A stretch of DNA of 64,000 nt. Origin: Cyclospora cayetanensis. Taxonomy: Eukaryota; Apicomplexa; Conoidasida; Eucoccidiorida; Eimeriidae. Below are positions 1-13,307 of this stretch, piece after piece. Location of the stretch: positions 1-64,000 of the forward strand of contig NW_020312192.1 in the NCBI RefSeq assembly GCF_002999335.1. The letters run 5' to 3'. Position numbers and translations under genes: made by a program. Numbering within the stretch: the stretch's first letter is position 1; each line of letters opens with the position of its first letter. A model generated the notes under the pieces. The model was not told the origin of the DNA and did no database searches. It worked only from the letters and a program-made list of their open reading frames with translations.

Positions 1-81
1 ACATAAGACGATAGGGAGAATGAGAGAGAGAGAGCGAGGGAGAGAGAGCGAGAGAGAGAGCGAGAAAGAGAGAGAAAAGAA

Positions 82-153
<72 letters not shown>

Positions 154-281
154 GATAGAGAGAGAGAGTTGAGATAGAGAAAGAGAGAGTGGAGATAGAG
201 CGAAAGAGAGAGATAGAGAGAGGGTGATAGAGAGAGAGAGTTGAGATATAGAGTTGAGATAGAGCGAAAGAGAAAGAGGGT

Positions 282-312
<31 letters not shown>

Positions 313-475
313 CGAGAGAGAGGGTGATAGAGAGAGAGAGAGCGAGAGAGAGAGATTGAGAGAGAGATAGAGCGAAAGAGAGAGATAGAGAGAGCGAAAG
401 AGATAGAGCGAAAGAGATAGAGAGTTGAGATAGAGCAAAAGAGTGAGAAACACGCATACATAGCCAGTGAAAGAT
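1..475. repeat. GA-rich microsatellite at the left edge
   Basis: Almost pure GAGA tract interspersed with GATAGAG and GTTGAGATAGAG units. It lies just beyond a donor site (546-545, minus strand) of the Sel1-repeat gene, so it is probably intronic, and reads as a pyrimidine tract on the sense strand. No coding signal. Confidence 0.9.
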
Positions 476-546
476 AGAGAAAGTGCGAGACAGATTGAGA
501 GGTAGTGAGCGAGTGCGTGAGGAGGATTCCCCAAAGAAAATCGAAC

Positions 547-2973
547 CTGTGTTGCATCTTCCCTCTGTGCAGCTCCTCCTATACCCTCTTCCTTTAAGGT
601 TGCGAGCATGAAGACGCCTCTGCCGTCTCCCGTGTCTGCGGCTTTTTCTGCCCAATAGCGGCTAAGCGCCTCGGCGAGTTCAGCCGCATGCATCGAGACT
701 GGGGTGTCTGACTGTGTCTCTTTCTCTACGAGGCTTTCTGAGGCAGCAGCATGTGCTGCAGCAGACGCTTGCACGGCGGCAGTTGCAGAGGCAGCAGCTT
801 GTGCATACAGCTCTGCGAGGCTCACCATGGAGGCAACATCTCCCTAAAAAGAAAGCCGCTCACGCACATGCGCCGTGCCAAAAAAGCCCTTTGTTCCTTT
901 CGTAAATGCATGCTCCTAGAGAAGACCCCTCCCCGCCTTCCCCCCCTATTCGGCGATCTTTACTCCCTTCCGTGTGTCACAAAGCCTTTGGTTTATTCTG
1001 CACTGCTTCCCCATATTGGCAGTCAATTGAAAAACATGTACCCCCCTAGCTCCTCTCCCCTGAGCTCCCTTCCTTCCCTCCTCGAGCCTGCCCTTCCCGC
1101 TGTCTGCGCTGACTGCTCGCTAGACACGCCTTACACCCCTTCCCCTCACATACCTGTAAGGCGGCTCTCCTAAGCGCAGCAAATCGACAGGCTGTCGCGG
1201 GGGGAGCTCCTGGGATGTTGAGAGGCTCAGGCAATTGCAGCCAGCATCTGACAAACTCGGAAGTTCGCAGATGCTGCAGCTGACTGCGTGCGACAACTGC
1301 AGCGCGAGCAGCTGCAGACGAGCCGAGCATGCTCGCCTTGCATGCTTCCCTCGGCTCGAACAAGAGGATTTTCTGGATTGCAGGATCTCCCTCCGCATGC
1401 AGTCGCTGACGCTCAGCATGCGCAAACGGAGATACGCGGCGATCAAGCTCACACATGCCAACTGCGGCAGCCACCCTTGCTTCCACGTCTGCTGCTGCAG
1501 CCACTGTCTGCGACATTCCTCCTTTTCCAGCTTCTGCAGCACCTGCTGCAGCCGTCAAAGCCACAGAGGGATCAGAATAGCGACTCAACAACAACCTGCG
1601 AAGGGCCTCCTCTGCTGAGCCTTCGTCGGATTCTCCAATGGCACCGTCTGCCTCCACTTCCTGCTGCTGCTGCTGTTGCTGCTGTTGCTGCACGTCTTTC
1701 TGTACAGGGGTTTGCGCTGCGCTTGCCGATTCAGCAGCGAAAATCGCAGCAGGCACTGCTGCTGATGATGATGCAGGTGCTGCAGCTCCTGCTCCTCCTC
1801 CCTCCCCTGCTCGCACGGAAGCCTGCTGCTGCATGCTGCTGCCTTCTGCAGCAGCAGCAGCAGCAGCAACTGCGAAGTCTGCTTCTAAAAGTTCTTCCAT
1901 GAGCACTCCTAGTGTCTTCTGCCGCTGTGCATGCTGCTCCGCTGCATGCTTCCACAGAGCAGCGGCAGTCACATGAGCTGCTACGTGCCCTACTTCTGAG
2001 AGCAACAGTTGAAGCAGCAAAGCCCCCGTGGTATCGTCGCTGCGATGTGCATGCAGAGAAAGCGCATGCAGCAGATTCACGCGGCGGTGCAGCATCGCTA
2101 CTTTCTCCAAGACCTGAAGAGACACCCCAAATCGCACGTACACCCCACACAACATGCAGAGGCGCACGATTTCCAGTCCTAAAGAAGACAGCCAGCAGGT
2201 CGAACTCAAGAATCATGCAGCAGCTCATGTCACACACATACAAACAGATAGACACATGAATACATACACATACGGCAGACATACACACGCAGACATGAAC
2301 AGACAGGCGAATACACACGAACAGACATCAACATAAGCATACACACAGACAGACACAGACACACAGACAGAAGCAGACAAACACAAGAATACATAATAAC
2401 ACACAAATACAGAAACAAAAACATAGGTCTGAGCGAGCGAGCATGGTTCAAGCCGCTCCAAAAGGGTACGAAGAGGCCTTTCGGCAGCTGTGCAGCAGAA
2501 GCCTGAGAAAGTAATGTTAGGAGTGGCGAAAGCAATGTGAGGAGTGACGAAAGTAATGTGAGGAGCGGCGAAAGTAATGTGAGGAGCGGCGAAAGTAACG
2601 TGAGGAGCGGCGAAAGTAATGTGAGGAGTGGCGAAAGGGACGTCACGAGGAGTGGCGAAAGTAATGTGAGGAGTGGCGAAAGTAATGTGAGGAGTGGCGA
2701 AAGGGATGTGAGGAGTGGCGAGATCGACGAGCACAGAAAAGGGGGCTAACCTTGTAAGCCATGTTGCATCGATCCTTGGGGGATTTGTGCAGCGGCGAGG
2801 CTCCCTGCAGCAGCAGCAAGGCTGCGCTGTATGATGCCTCGGGGTGCCCAGCGACTGCCGCTTTGGAGAAGTATATTAGAGCCTCAGTCATGTTGCCGAC
2901 TGCAACAAGCGGCTCCTTGTCTGCAGCAACTCCTCTGCCCCCCACCGCGGCTGCAGGAGATGCCCCCAGAGGA

Positions 2974-3005
<32 letters not shown>

Positions 3006-6000
3006 AGACGCTGTGGTAGGCGCTAAAGCCGCAAGGTGTGCTGCCGCGTAGAGCACCTGCGCATTGCTATCTCCCAAATCAGCGGCTATGCGCAGCGCCT
3101 CGCCTGTAGCAGCAGGCAAGGAGAGAAGCAGCAGCCGCAGTTCTCGGCAGGGGAGCATGCTCGAAAACATGCCCAGCAGCACCAGAAATAACAGCCAGAA
3201 CGGCGGCAAGACCAAGAAGAAAACTGTCTCTTTTAAAGCCCTCAAAAGCTTGAGGCGCTCAGAGATGAGTGCACAGGGCAGCGCAAGACAGAGGGAAATG
3301 CCTAGGAGGAAAACAAAGGCGGCAAAAAGCGCTTGAAGTCGCAGATTCGCCACAGCACTCCAAAAACGCATTTCTTCAAAGAAACGCAGCACGAAGAAAG
3401 TGCATCTCAGAGACATAAAGGAAGGGAAGAAAGCAAGGAAGTAAGGAAGAGCGGTAGTAAGAAAGCAAGCAAGGAAGGAAGGAATAAAGAAAGCAAGGAA
3501 GAAAGGAAGGAAGGAAGGAAGGAAGGAAGAGCGGTAGTAAGAAAGCAAGCAAGGAAGGAATAAAGGAAGAAAGAAAGCAAGCAAGCAAGGAATGAAGAAA
3601 AAAAGCAAGCAAGCAAGGAAGGAATGAAGGAAGGAAGAAAGAAAGCAAGCAAGGAAGGAATACAGCAAGAAACAAAGCAGAAAAGAAGAGAGGCGAGCAG
3701 TGAAAGCCCCTTCCTCCATGCACCTGCCAGCGTCGAGTTCGTCTCTCCTGCAAATCCGAATCGCCACGCTAAATATCGTGCAATCTGAGGGGCAGATCCT
3801 TCGCCCTCAGACATTACCTGAGGCAAAATACATTTCTCATCAAGGGAAGCCTTACACCACAAATCATTCTCCTTACCATTCCTACGAGCAGGCGCATAGA
3901 GATGCCCCTGCAGTTCAGTGTGGCATGCGAGAGGCAATTACAGTAGGAGAAAATACAGACAGGACGAAGCAATACACCCGAGAAAAAAAGAGCCTGTACA
4001 TACACTAGAACTCTTCATAGGAGGCGCAGACAATGCGGCCCCTAAGCACTTAAAAGGCAACAGCCTGCTTCTGCCCTTCTCTACCCCTTTTTGCCGTCCA
4101 ACTGCTTCTTTCTCTCTGTTTTCTTTTCTCTCTCTCTCTCTGAAAGAGATTCCTCCTATTTTGTGCCTGATCCAGCCTTGCCTGCTTCAAAAGAGGTTCT
4201 GCCGGGTGCTGCACTTCCTCCTTCTTCTTGACCTCATCCTCCGCCTTTAGTCCTACAGCCGACAAAACGCTTCGCCATGCTCCCTGAAACAAACCACCCC
4301 ATTCTGCAGGAGCTTGTGCTACAGCGTGCCTCCCAGCAGCCGCTAAGCCTCCTGTCCCTTGTATCCCTCCAGCTGCTGCTTCTCCTGCTGCAGCTGCTAA
4401 TCCTCCTGCTGCTTCTCCTGCTGCAGCTGCTGCCAATCCTCCAGCTTCTCCTGCTGCAGCTGCTGCCAATCCTCCAGCTGCCCCTGCTCCTTCAGCAGCT
4501 GGCAATCCTCCAGCTGCTGCTGCTCCTCCTGCTGCTCCTGCCCTTCCAGCTTCTGCCGCTACTTCAGCGGCTGCTCGAGCTGCTGCTCTTCCTCCAGCAG
4601 CAGCAGGTGTATGGCCTTCTAGGAGCAGATGCGCAGCGGCAAGCGCTGCATTGGCATCGCCTCTCTCTGCTGCTTCCGTCCACAAGTCTAAGGCGCGTTG
4701 CCGATTTCTCGGAATGCCCGCTGCACAGAAAGAAACCCGCAGCAGAGCGAGTCAGCACGCATGCGCGCGTTGCGGTGTACAGACACCTGTCTGCTGCAGC
4801 GCACTTTGCATGCAGCAGCGTCCCTCAGGGCAGCCAAACGCAAAAAAAAGAGCGGCAGCTCGCCTCTCCAGACAAGCGCAGCACGCTGGAGAGGACTGAC
4901 GAGCAACAAGCAGGCAGCTAAGCAAGAAGAAACTCCCGCTGCTCCTGCGCATGCAAGCGAGACGAGAGGAGAACGCCTCCAACACCGCTCCCTACCTTCT
5001 GGACTGCCGTGGAGGTACAGATCAGCTAAGGCAGCAAGACCTTCAGGATCGCCATCTTCTGCGACTGCATGCACCAGCATTGCATAGTCGCGGCTGTTAT
5101 GCGGTGCAGCAGCCTCGGAGGGGGGGCCATACACGATCGGCTCAGGACGAGTCAGCAGTTCGAGCAGCTCGCTGGGAATAGCGTCTTTCGAGGAGAAAAG
5201 ACTCGCCGGCGAAGAGCTGTTTCTGCTGGCATTCGAAGGAGCCGCGAAAGTCTCCGCTTCCCCAGGGGAGCGCAGGAAAAACGAAGGTGACACGCGCATC
5301 CACGAGCCGTATTGCTGCTGCTGCTGCTGCTGCTCTAGAGCTGCTGCAGCAGCAGGCAGCATGTGCCGCAAGGCTGCCGCACAGTCCCCCGCCTCTTCGC
5401 TTCCTAAACGATCGAAAAAACACACACGGGCAAGCAGCAGCGGCAACAAGCTCGCACGGATTGACACCGACAACGCGCACGAGAGGAAGCAGCGTTGCAG
5501 TGCAAAAACGCAGAGAGAAAACGAGAGAGGGAGAAAGAGAGAGAGAGCGAGAGAGATAGGCACAGACAGACATACACATGGACACAGAAACACAGGCATA
5601 TATACATGCACACAGACATATATCCATGCACATAGACATAAATACATACACATAGACATACAGACATACACACAGAAACACAGACAGATCCATAGACAGA
5701 GACACGCATACTGAAAGAAGGGAAAAAGAAAGGCGTCCATCGAACAAGCCGCATCAGACGGCTCCTGCTGCGGCGTTCTCTAGAGCCTCCCTCCTCACCA
5801 AGACGCTGCAGTGCAACCAGATAGCTTGCATCCTTTTCCTCCTCCGAAGGCGCAGATATGATACCTGAGCCTTCGACTGTCGCTCCACCTTTGCCTATTG
5901 CAAACCTCGATCGCTCGGCTGCTGGCGACACCGATGCCTCGGCAGAGGCATCCTGCAGTGCAGCAGCAGTCTGCGTGGAGGAAGCAGCAGCAGCAGCAGC

Positions 6001-9000
6001 GTTGTTGTCAGACGAAAAGGTCGGAGGTATCTGCATCGCCCATAACGCTCGCTGCGTTCCTCCCGCATCAAGCCCAGGAAAACTTCTGGCAGTCCGCAAG
6101 TAGTAAGCTGCAGCCAGAGAAGCAATGGGGTCGCCTGCATGCGCAGCGAGGAGATACTTAATCATCGGCGTGTCTGCCCTGCAGAGAGACAATAATTCAC
6201 ACACATTCTTGATACACATTTTTACATAGATTCTTGATACACATTTTTACATAGATTCTTGATACACATTTTTACATAGATTCTCGATACACATTTTTAT
6301 ACACACATTTTTATACACACATCGTTCACAGATTTTTGACACACACATCTTAATACCCATTTTTCACACATTTTTGATACAAATTTTTGATACACACATT
6401 TTTGATACACATTTTTGATACACACATTTTTGATACACACATTTTTGATACATACATCTATTACATAGATTTTTGATACACATGTTTTCATACACACATT
6501 TTTGATACACACATTTTTGTACTTTTTTTCAAATAGATTTTTGATACACATTTTTAACATTTTTTTGATACACATTACTGATACACATTTTTTACACTTT
6601 TAATACATTTTTATTCGCATTTTTTATACACAATTACATTCATGTACACACATTTACACACATTTATACACATGTTTTTCACACACTGACACACAAGTAT
6701 GCACATGTACATACATTCACACACATTTATAATACACATTTTAAATACATTTACATACATTTATACACAGACAACAGCCATGGAGGAAGCGCAGGAGAAC
6801 AAAGCATCCTGAGAGAGGGGCACGCACGCGAGGGCGCGAGGAAGGGGAAAAAGCAGGAGAAAGAGCAGAGCAAAAAGGAGGAAACGGACAGGCGGGGGAA
6901 TCCATGCCTCCACGCTTGCATAGGATGAGCGGAGGAATGGCTGACATGAAGAAAAATACTGTTAGCTGAATGCGGGGAAAAGGGAAGAAGGAAGGATGGG
7001 AAAGCTCCCTTGAACCCCCGTCCCCTTACCCCCAAGAGCCGAGGCACTGGCGCACTGTCTATCTCTATTTTTTTCTGTCTACCTCTTTCTCTCTCTATCT
7101 TCTTTCTCTCTCTATCTTCTTTCCCTCTCTTTCTCTCTCTATCTTCTTTCCCTCTCTTTCTCTCTCTATCTTCTTTCTCTCTCTTTCTCTCTCTATCTTC
7201 TTTCCCTCTCTATCTTCTTTCTCTCTCTTTCTCTCTCTATCTTCTTTCCCTCTCTTTCTCTCTCTCTCTTCTTTCTCTCTCTTTCTCTCTCTATCTTCTT
7301 TCCCTCTCTTTCTCTCTCTATCTTCTTTCCCTCTCTTTCTCTCTCTATCTTCTTTCCCTCTCTTTCTCTCTCTATCTTCTTTCTCTCTCTATCTTCTTTC
7401 CCTCTCTTTCTCTCTCTCTACCTCGATCTGTCTCTCGTAGACAACACCCGTCCAGCAGACGCAGTACCACGCTACGACAGTTCGAAGGCTGACCTGCTCT
7501 TTCTGACGACTGCTTCGCGGTTCGCGAAGAGCGAACTCTGCATGAGGGGTGCATCGAAAGGGCCCCTAACAGGAGGAAGAGGGAGTGTGTGTTTCGGCGA
7601 AGCCAGGAAGACGGTAAGCGAAGAAGCGCTCTGCTGTAAAGCCCAGCCCTCGCTCCCCAGAGCGAAGGACGGACAGCCTAGTGACGACAAGAAGCCTAGA
7701 CGCATGACAAAGCGCAATTCATCAGGCAGCAAACTGGCGATGCGACTGCGAAAGAGAGAAAAAGCTTTCGCTCGCAGAGAGCAGCGCGTGCCTCCTTCGC
7801 TTCCTTCGTGCACCGCGCAGAGGGGGGGGAAGGAAGGCTAACCAAGCACCCCCCGAAAGCGAGCAACACACACACAAAGGGACCGCAACATCCGCGAGAA
7901 TGCGACGCACCATCAAGCAGAAGACACAAACTGCAGGGAGGCTTCTGACCTCTTCCCATGGCAACAGCGCGTGACACCAAGGAGAGATCTCTAGGCCAGC
8001 CCCCAGGCAGCTGCAGCCGCCCCTCGGCGTCTGCAATGCCGAAAAGAGACAAAAATGCAACCACTCCGAGAGCCGCCACTCGCTGCTGCTGCTGCTTCGC
8101 CGGCGGCAGCTGCTGCAGCTGCCGCTGCACGGCAGCGCTGTGCTGCGGCATGGGCAGCAGCGGATCTGGCAACAGCGAGGCAAAGCGACTGTCGTAACCC
8201 TCTTCTTTCGACTCTTCCTTCCCAGGCTGTGGCTGCTGTTGGTGCTGTTGCTGCTGTTGGTGCTGCTTTCGCTCTTGACGCCGCAGTTCCTGAGTAAGAA
8301 ACGGCTGCGCCTCCGGCAGCTGCAGCACCAGCCGCAGAAAGGAATACGCGTCTCCGAAACTGCCAACAAGGCGTCCTAAGCCCTCCCTCTCACGCGCCAA
8401 AGCCTGCGCAGCAGCCATCTCCGCCTCTTCTGCAGCCGCACCAGCTGCTGCTGCTTCTCCTCCTGAGACGGCTCTGCTGCGGAGAGCATGCAGCATAGAC
8501 AGCTTCCCAGACGCATAGACGGCAGCAAAGTCTAAAACGTCCTCCGGCACAAAAAGGAGGTCTGCAGCAGCCATCTTGCTGCTGCTGCTGCTTTTGCTGC
8601 TGCTGCTGCTTTTGCTGCTGCTGCTGCTGCTGCTGCTGTCGCCTCCGTTGCTGGTCACGCCAGCAGCCTGTGAGTTCTCATTAGCAGCTGACTGAGAATT
8701 TCTAGCGGATTCTGCATTTGGAGCAGTGCGTTTTTCTGCCGTCTCCAGAGGCGGCATTGCAGAAACTGCAGGTGCCCCACCAACTTCTGCTGCAGGATCT
8801 CGCGTCGGGAGTCTCATTTCTTCGGCTGTAGATACAGTGGAAAGCAGTCCGTCGATGGCTGCAGAATTGGTGGGAAATTCGGCAGATGGTGGGGGAGTGG
8901 CTAGTTTGCTTGCGCTCTGCCCCCCCCATCTGCTGCTGCTTTCTTGAACTGCCGCAGCTGTGGCATCGGCTACCCCTGCAATAGGCCCTCCTTCTCTTTC

Positions 9001-10172
9001 CAGGAGGTTAAGCACTAACGCATGCACCCTGCAGCACAAGAAAAGAACACGCACCAGCAGTGGCAGCAGAAAAAGGAGCAGAAAGGCAGACGGCAGCAGC
9101 AGCAGCCCCCAGAAACAAGAAGTCGCCGCGAAAACACCACGTCGAAAAACGCCAGAGAGGAGACACTCGTAAAGAGGTGGACACGTATACATATATACAT
9201 GTATAGCGAGAGAGACATGCAGACACACAGACTTGGAAATATGTGCATAGATATTTACGCACGAATACACAGATGTAATACACGTAGAGAGATAGCCACA
9301 CGTGGATACATGTGTGTATAGATAGATATAGATATATATATGTATACAGATACATATCTAGATATGCATATTCACATATAGGTCTTCAGATAGACCGATA
9401 GAAACATCGTAAAAGACTGTATTTACATCTGTCGTTCCTGTGCAGTGGCTTCAGCTTCTTCGAGTTCGTGATCTTGCAGAGGCGTAAGGAGAGCGCCAGT
9501 GGTAGTGGGCCCCTCCTGGGCGCTTCTTGCGACAAACCAGGATTGTGGATAATTGTCTCTGTTGTACAGAGCAGCTCGCAGCAAAACTCCGCGTTCAATC
9601 CTTTCCCACAGCGCCTCTGACCAGTCGGGCAGCAGCTGCGGTGGCTGGAGCTGCTCTCGATGCTCTCGCCATCGCTTGCGCAGCAGCGGTTTCAGTTGCT
9701 GCAGCAGCAGCGCAACTTCTTCGCTCCCTGAGGCTAGCTGAAAGAGGGTGTCGCCATCTGGCCCTTGGTAGAGTCTGTGTGTTGAGCCTGAGGCAAGAGC
9801 TTCCTCGATCTCGTCTAGCCAGCCGAGGCTTCCGAGAGTTGCTCCCGCTCCTCCTTGCCGAAGCGCCTCTGTCTCCGCTAAATCTTCCGGAGCCTCCGCC
9901 TCGTCTGCGCTGCTGCTGGCATCCGGTAAAGGAGCCTCCTCCAGTTCATCAGCAAACAGCTCCTCAGGCTCCCCTTCGTCCGCTTCTAAGTGCACGACTG
10001 CCCTTGCGCCAAAAACTTCCTCTGCCGCAGCAGCAGCAGCCGCCGATCGAGGGCTCCCCCTCGGAAAAGGGGGGCATGCAAGGAGGAACAGAAAAAGCAA
10101 TAAAACGAGCACGTATAGCGGCTGCTGTCGCTGCTGCAGCACCAGCACGCTGGAGGGCGCCCTCTGACACAT
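547..10172 (-). CDS. HRD3: Sel1-repeat ER protein, HRD3/SEL1L-like (3' end open)
   Basis: Probable HRD3/SEL1L homologue, the ER-membrane partner of the Hrd1 ubiquitin ligase in ER-associated degradation. The first exon (10172-9427) starts with a hydrophobic segment (LYVLVLLLFLFLLA), fitting a signal peptide, then an acidic stretch. Supported exons: 10172-9427, 9028-7950, about 6183-5799, 5403-4996, 4720 to about 4250, 3103-2751, 2178-1154 and 843-547. Joins 1-2, 5799/5403, 4996/4720 and 1154/843 agree in phase; joins around 7950-6183, 4250-3103 and 2751-2178 are unresolved. Sel1 motifs recur: EDGDPEGLAALADLYLHG, RALDLWTEAAERGDANAAL, ALIYFSKAAVAGHPEASYSA, LLSEVGHVAAHVTAAALW and RYWAEKAADTGDGRGVFMLA. 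The fourth resembles the EVGHxxAxxNAA signature of SEL1L. Loops are swollen by Ala, Gln and Ser runs. The C-terminal membrane anchor is not seen, so the gene likely continues past the left edge. Other Sel1-repeat proteins remain possible. Confidence 0.78.
2515..2722. repeat. 21-bp minisatellite, about ten units
   Basis: Tandem copies of a 21-bp unit with core AGGAGTGGCGAAAG followed by TAATGTG or a variant. About ten copies; a small insertion near 2643 shifts the register. It sits between two Sel1-repeat exons (2751 and 2178), so it is probably intronic. Confidence 0.9.
3417..3672. repeat. AAGG/AAGC purine repeat in intron
   Basis: Degenerate run of GGAAGGAA and GCAAGCAA tetramers between two Sel1-repeat exons. 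Both strands are open over long distances, giving Lys/Glu-rich or Phe/Leu-rich translations that are repeat artefacts. Confidence 0.9.
5519..5703. repeat. GA then ACAGACATA simple repeats in intron
   Basis: A GAGAGA tract passes into ACACAGACATA-type units. It lies inside the intron between exons ending at 5799 and starting at 5403 of the Sel1-repeat gene, whose phases match across it. Confidence 0.85.
6190..6760. repeat. AT-rich TTTTTGATACACACA minisatellite
   Basis: About 570 bases of degenerate 15-24-base units built on TTTTTGATACACACA, and on TTTTTACATAGATTCTTGA at the start, decaying rightward to ACACATTTATACA. Much more AT-rich than its surroundings. Probably intronic in the Sel1-repeat gene. 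Confidence 0.85.
7070..7425. repeat. CT-rich TCTCTCTATCTTCTTTCC repeat
   Basis: Roughly 355 bases of polypyrimidine units. It lies in an unresolved intron region of the Sel1-repeat gene; a possible small exon (about 7572-7502, minus strand, acceptor after CTCCTGTTAG) sits just beside it but its phase does not fit. Confidence 0.85.
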
Positions 10173-10202
10173 CTTGACGCGGAGAAAAAAGAGAGCAAGA
10201 GA

Positions 10203-10330
10203 GAGTGTTTATGTGCTTGGGTGTATGTGCTCGGGTGTATGTGCTCGGGTGTATGTGCTCGGGTGTATGTGCTCGGGTGTATGTGCTTGGGTGTATGTGC
10301 TTGGGTGTATGTGCTTGGGTGTATGGGTGC
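10203..10330. repeat. 14-bp tandem repeat upstream of the Sel1-repeat gene
   Basis: Eight to nine nearly perfect copies of GTGTATGTGCTCGG or GTGTATGTGCTTGG. The array begins about 30 bases upstream of the proposed ATG (10172, minus strand), inside the expected 5' UTR or promoter. Any regulatory role is inference. Confidence 0.9.
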
Positions 10331-11304
10331 CTGTGTGTGACAGAGAGGGAGCGCTGCTGTCGAACGAACCCCCTTTCAAGTGGAACCAGCAGGAGAAGCA
10401 GCGGCAGCAGCCGCCGCTGCTGCGGCTGCTGCACCCGTGTCAATGCTGGTGCAGCCGCTGCTGCTGAGGGATATACAACACTGACTGATGAACCACAGTG
10501 CTTTAGCCGCCCCCCTCCTCCAATGTTCAAGTTGTGCAGCACACCAGAAACAGTGTCACTTTCCCAGCCGCTACGGCGCACGCAGCTGCGCCTACAAGAG
10601 AGGCAGCAGCAACTGCTGCCGCTTCCTCCTGGTTGCTCAGAGACAGACAATGAATATGTGCATATATGTTGTACAAATGTATGGAGAGGCAGACATTGGC
10701 CAAGAGGAATCACTTCCAGCGTCGCTGCTGCACAGCCGTCAAAGGGCCCCTTGAGCAAGTGAGCAGTTGAGCCAGGAAAAACCACCCCGAGAGCAGCCGC
10801 TGCAGCAGCCGCGGCGCTTTCTGCGGCTGACTTTGCAGTCCAACTCTTGTTTCTACAATTTAAGATCCCACAGCAATGTTGCCATTCGCTAGAAAAGGCA
10901 GTCTGATGATGCCGCTGCCGCCACTTCTGCGGCTGCTGCTGCGTGCTGCTGCCGCTGCTGCAGGGGGGTTGCTGCTGCTGGCGAGTGTGTGTGAGCATGC
11001 ATACGCGGAGCATGCGGCTCTCGCACTGAAACAGCAAACTCCCAAAATTATGGTGACATCCTAAGAGCAAACTTTAAGGAGCAGTCCCTGCGGCTGCACT
11101 TGCTACTGCGACTGCCGCTGGCGCCACGGCTGCTACAGGAAGGCTTGGACCGGTGGCTCACACTGACTGTACGACAGTGCAGCTTCAGTCTTGCACCAAA
11201 GACATGAGTGCTATGAAAAGGGCTCGTTTTCGCCCCCCGCTTCAGAGGCTGCTGCAACAGCAGCAGTCCTGCACGCAGCAACAACTCCACGCTGCCGTTG
11301 CCTC

Positions 11305-11488
11305 ACGCATACGCATACACACATACACACAGACATACACGCATACACACATACACACAGACATACACGCATACACACATACACAGACATACACGCATAC
11401 ACACAGACATACACGCATACACACAGACATACACGCATACACACAGACATACAGACATACACGCATACACACATACGCATACATACAT
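11305..11488. repeat. ACACATACACGCATAC microsatellite
   Basis: Tandem ACACAGACATACACGCATAC-type units in the spacer. Open in all frames, hence the spurious His/Thr/Tyr and Cys/Val peptides. Confidence 0.9.
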
Positions 11489-13307
11489 GACAGACCTTTC
11501 GCTGCGCTTATTTGTCTTCCTTCGCTGCATGCGCGCGCCAGCTCTTGAGCGGATAGGATTGGGTGCCCTGTGGCTTTTAGCCTTCGCCGTCCCCTACACA
11601 GGGGTTGCCATTACGCTCAAAGGTTCCCCTCTCCTCCTTCCCCCCACTCTGTTGTGCAGGTGTCTTCCCCTTCTGGAATTACCCTCGGTAGTTGCAGTAC
11701 ATTTAGGCTGTGTGTAGCACGCAGCTCCCTAGCATGAAGAGCGCTAACACGGCTCTCTGCGAGGCGGCTCCCGTGAAGCTGTCTGTAGGACTGAGTGCGC
11801 CTTCAGGACTGCACAGTCGCTAGGCGAAGCAGAACTGGCAAAAATTGAATGGCATATCCCTTCCTGTGCAGGGTTGTTTGAACGCAGCTAACTATACACC
11901 GGAAGAACCCTACACAGCCCCCACTTATCGACTCCTCACATAGGCCTTGACGTAAACATGCATTTCCAAGCGTTGTTTCCATGCAGCTTAGGCGCCACTC
12001 TCGAATAGCCTTCGCTAAAGAGGAAGAGAGCGGCTGCTGGCAGTTGCGGATAACAACTCTCCGCATAAAGCCAAACAAAATCCAATAAGAGTGGTGGCTG
12101 GCGAATGTTTTACACTAGTCCACTAGAAGGCTCCACGGTGTGTGCAGGATCTGTCTTGTCAATATCACGCGCCTTTAAGGCAGGAAGAGGCTCTGTCACA
12201 AGCATTCCCACGAGCAATCAACCTAAAAAATTTCGCCTAGTGCGCTGACGCAAAGCAGCCACAGGCTGCTACGCTTTCTGAGACGTCGCCTCCGACAAAT
12301 AGCAAACACCGACTTTATTTGATGTAGCTAGAGACCGTCCACTACACTGGTGCCCATACAAACACACAGAGAGACAGACAGAGAGAGAGAGAAAGAAAGA
12401 GACAGAGAGAGAGAGAGAAAGAAAGACAGAGAGAGAGAGAAAGAAAGACAGAGAGCAAGCGCCGGTACGGCTCGCCAGACGGGCTTAGCGAACGGTGTGG
12501 CTGCTTTTAAACGGGAAGTTCATCCCTTTTGAGCCGCCCTTGCACCACTGGTGATAAGAATCGAGGCCTGCATGTATATAAAATATATAAATAATATATA
12601 TAGAATATATATATGTACAATGCATGGGGGGTATTAGATGCAGACTGTGAGGGTGGTAAATGCCGACAATCGCAGGGCCCTCCTTCCTTCTTGTTTGCTG
12701 CTAGAGGAAGGCAATAGTATTTGTACAGAGGGTGAAACTCCCCGTGAAAAGAAGCCATGAAGGCTGCCTGCGAGGCTTCCCTGTAAGTTCTGTGGGGAAC
12801 AGCGCCCACGCTAAAAAGAGACTGTGTTTCCAAACCGTCGCGCATGCATCTGGTCGCGCAGCTAAACTCCTAGCTAGCTGGTGGCACTCCCGCGAGCCCT
12901 CTCTTTGACATCGAAAAGTCAGAGGTTCTGCATGTTCAGCAGACGCATGCATACTACAACTGACGGGCGGCAGCAGCAGCTGCTGCTAGTGCAGCCGGAG
13001 AGGCGTTCCTCCCAGGTTTGTCAGGCTTCCCTTCTCGCTGAAAGGCAAGAAAATAAGTCTATCAAACTTTGATGCCTTCAAGAAGGCACTAAGCAGTGCT
13101 GGAAGGGCGAATCCACACACGCCGCACCGGAGATACAAACACCTGAGAGCAAGTGAACATAAGTGCCACACAGTGCCAAAAATAAGAACTCCCATGCCTC
13201 CTCCTTCTCCTGCTGCTAAAAACATCCAACATGCAACAGTACTTTCAACCTTCAAGAGCAAAGTGCAGTGCATGCACCCGCGCATGACATCGGAACAGGG
13301 GGAGGTT

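Noticed and set aside
7502..7572. Possible small exon of the Sel1-repeat gene
   Set aside because: Good acceptor and donor, but the phase does not connect the flanking exons at 7950 and 6183 and the peptide has no Sel1 pattern.
10876..11064. Short plus-strand peptide with a hydrophobic Leu/Ala segment
   Set aside because: Low-complexity CTG/GCT tract and no downstream exon found; the signal-peptide look is a composition effect.
11487..11717. Plus-strand 76-codon hydrophobic peptide
   Set aside because: It begins inside an ACATAC repeat and no homology or partner exon was found.
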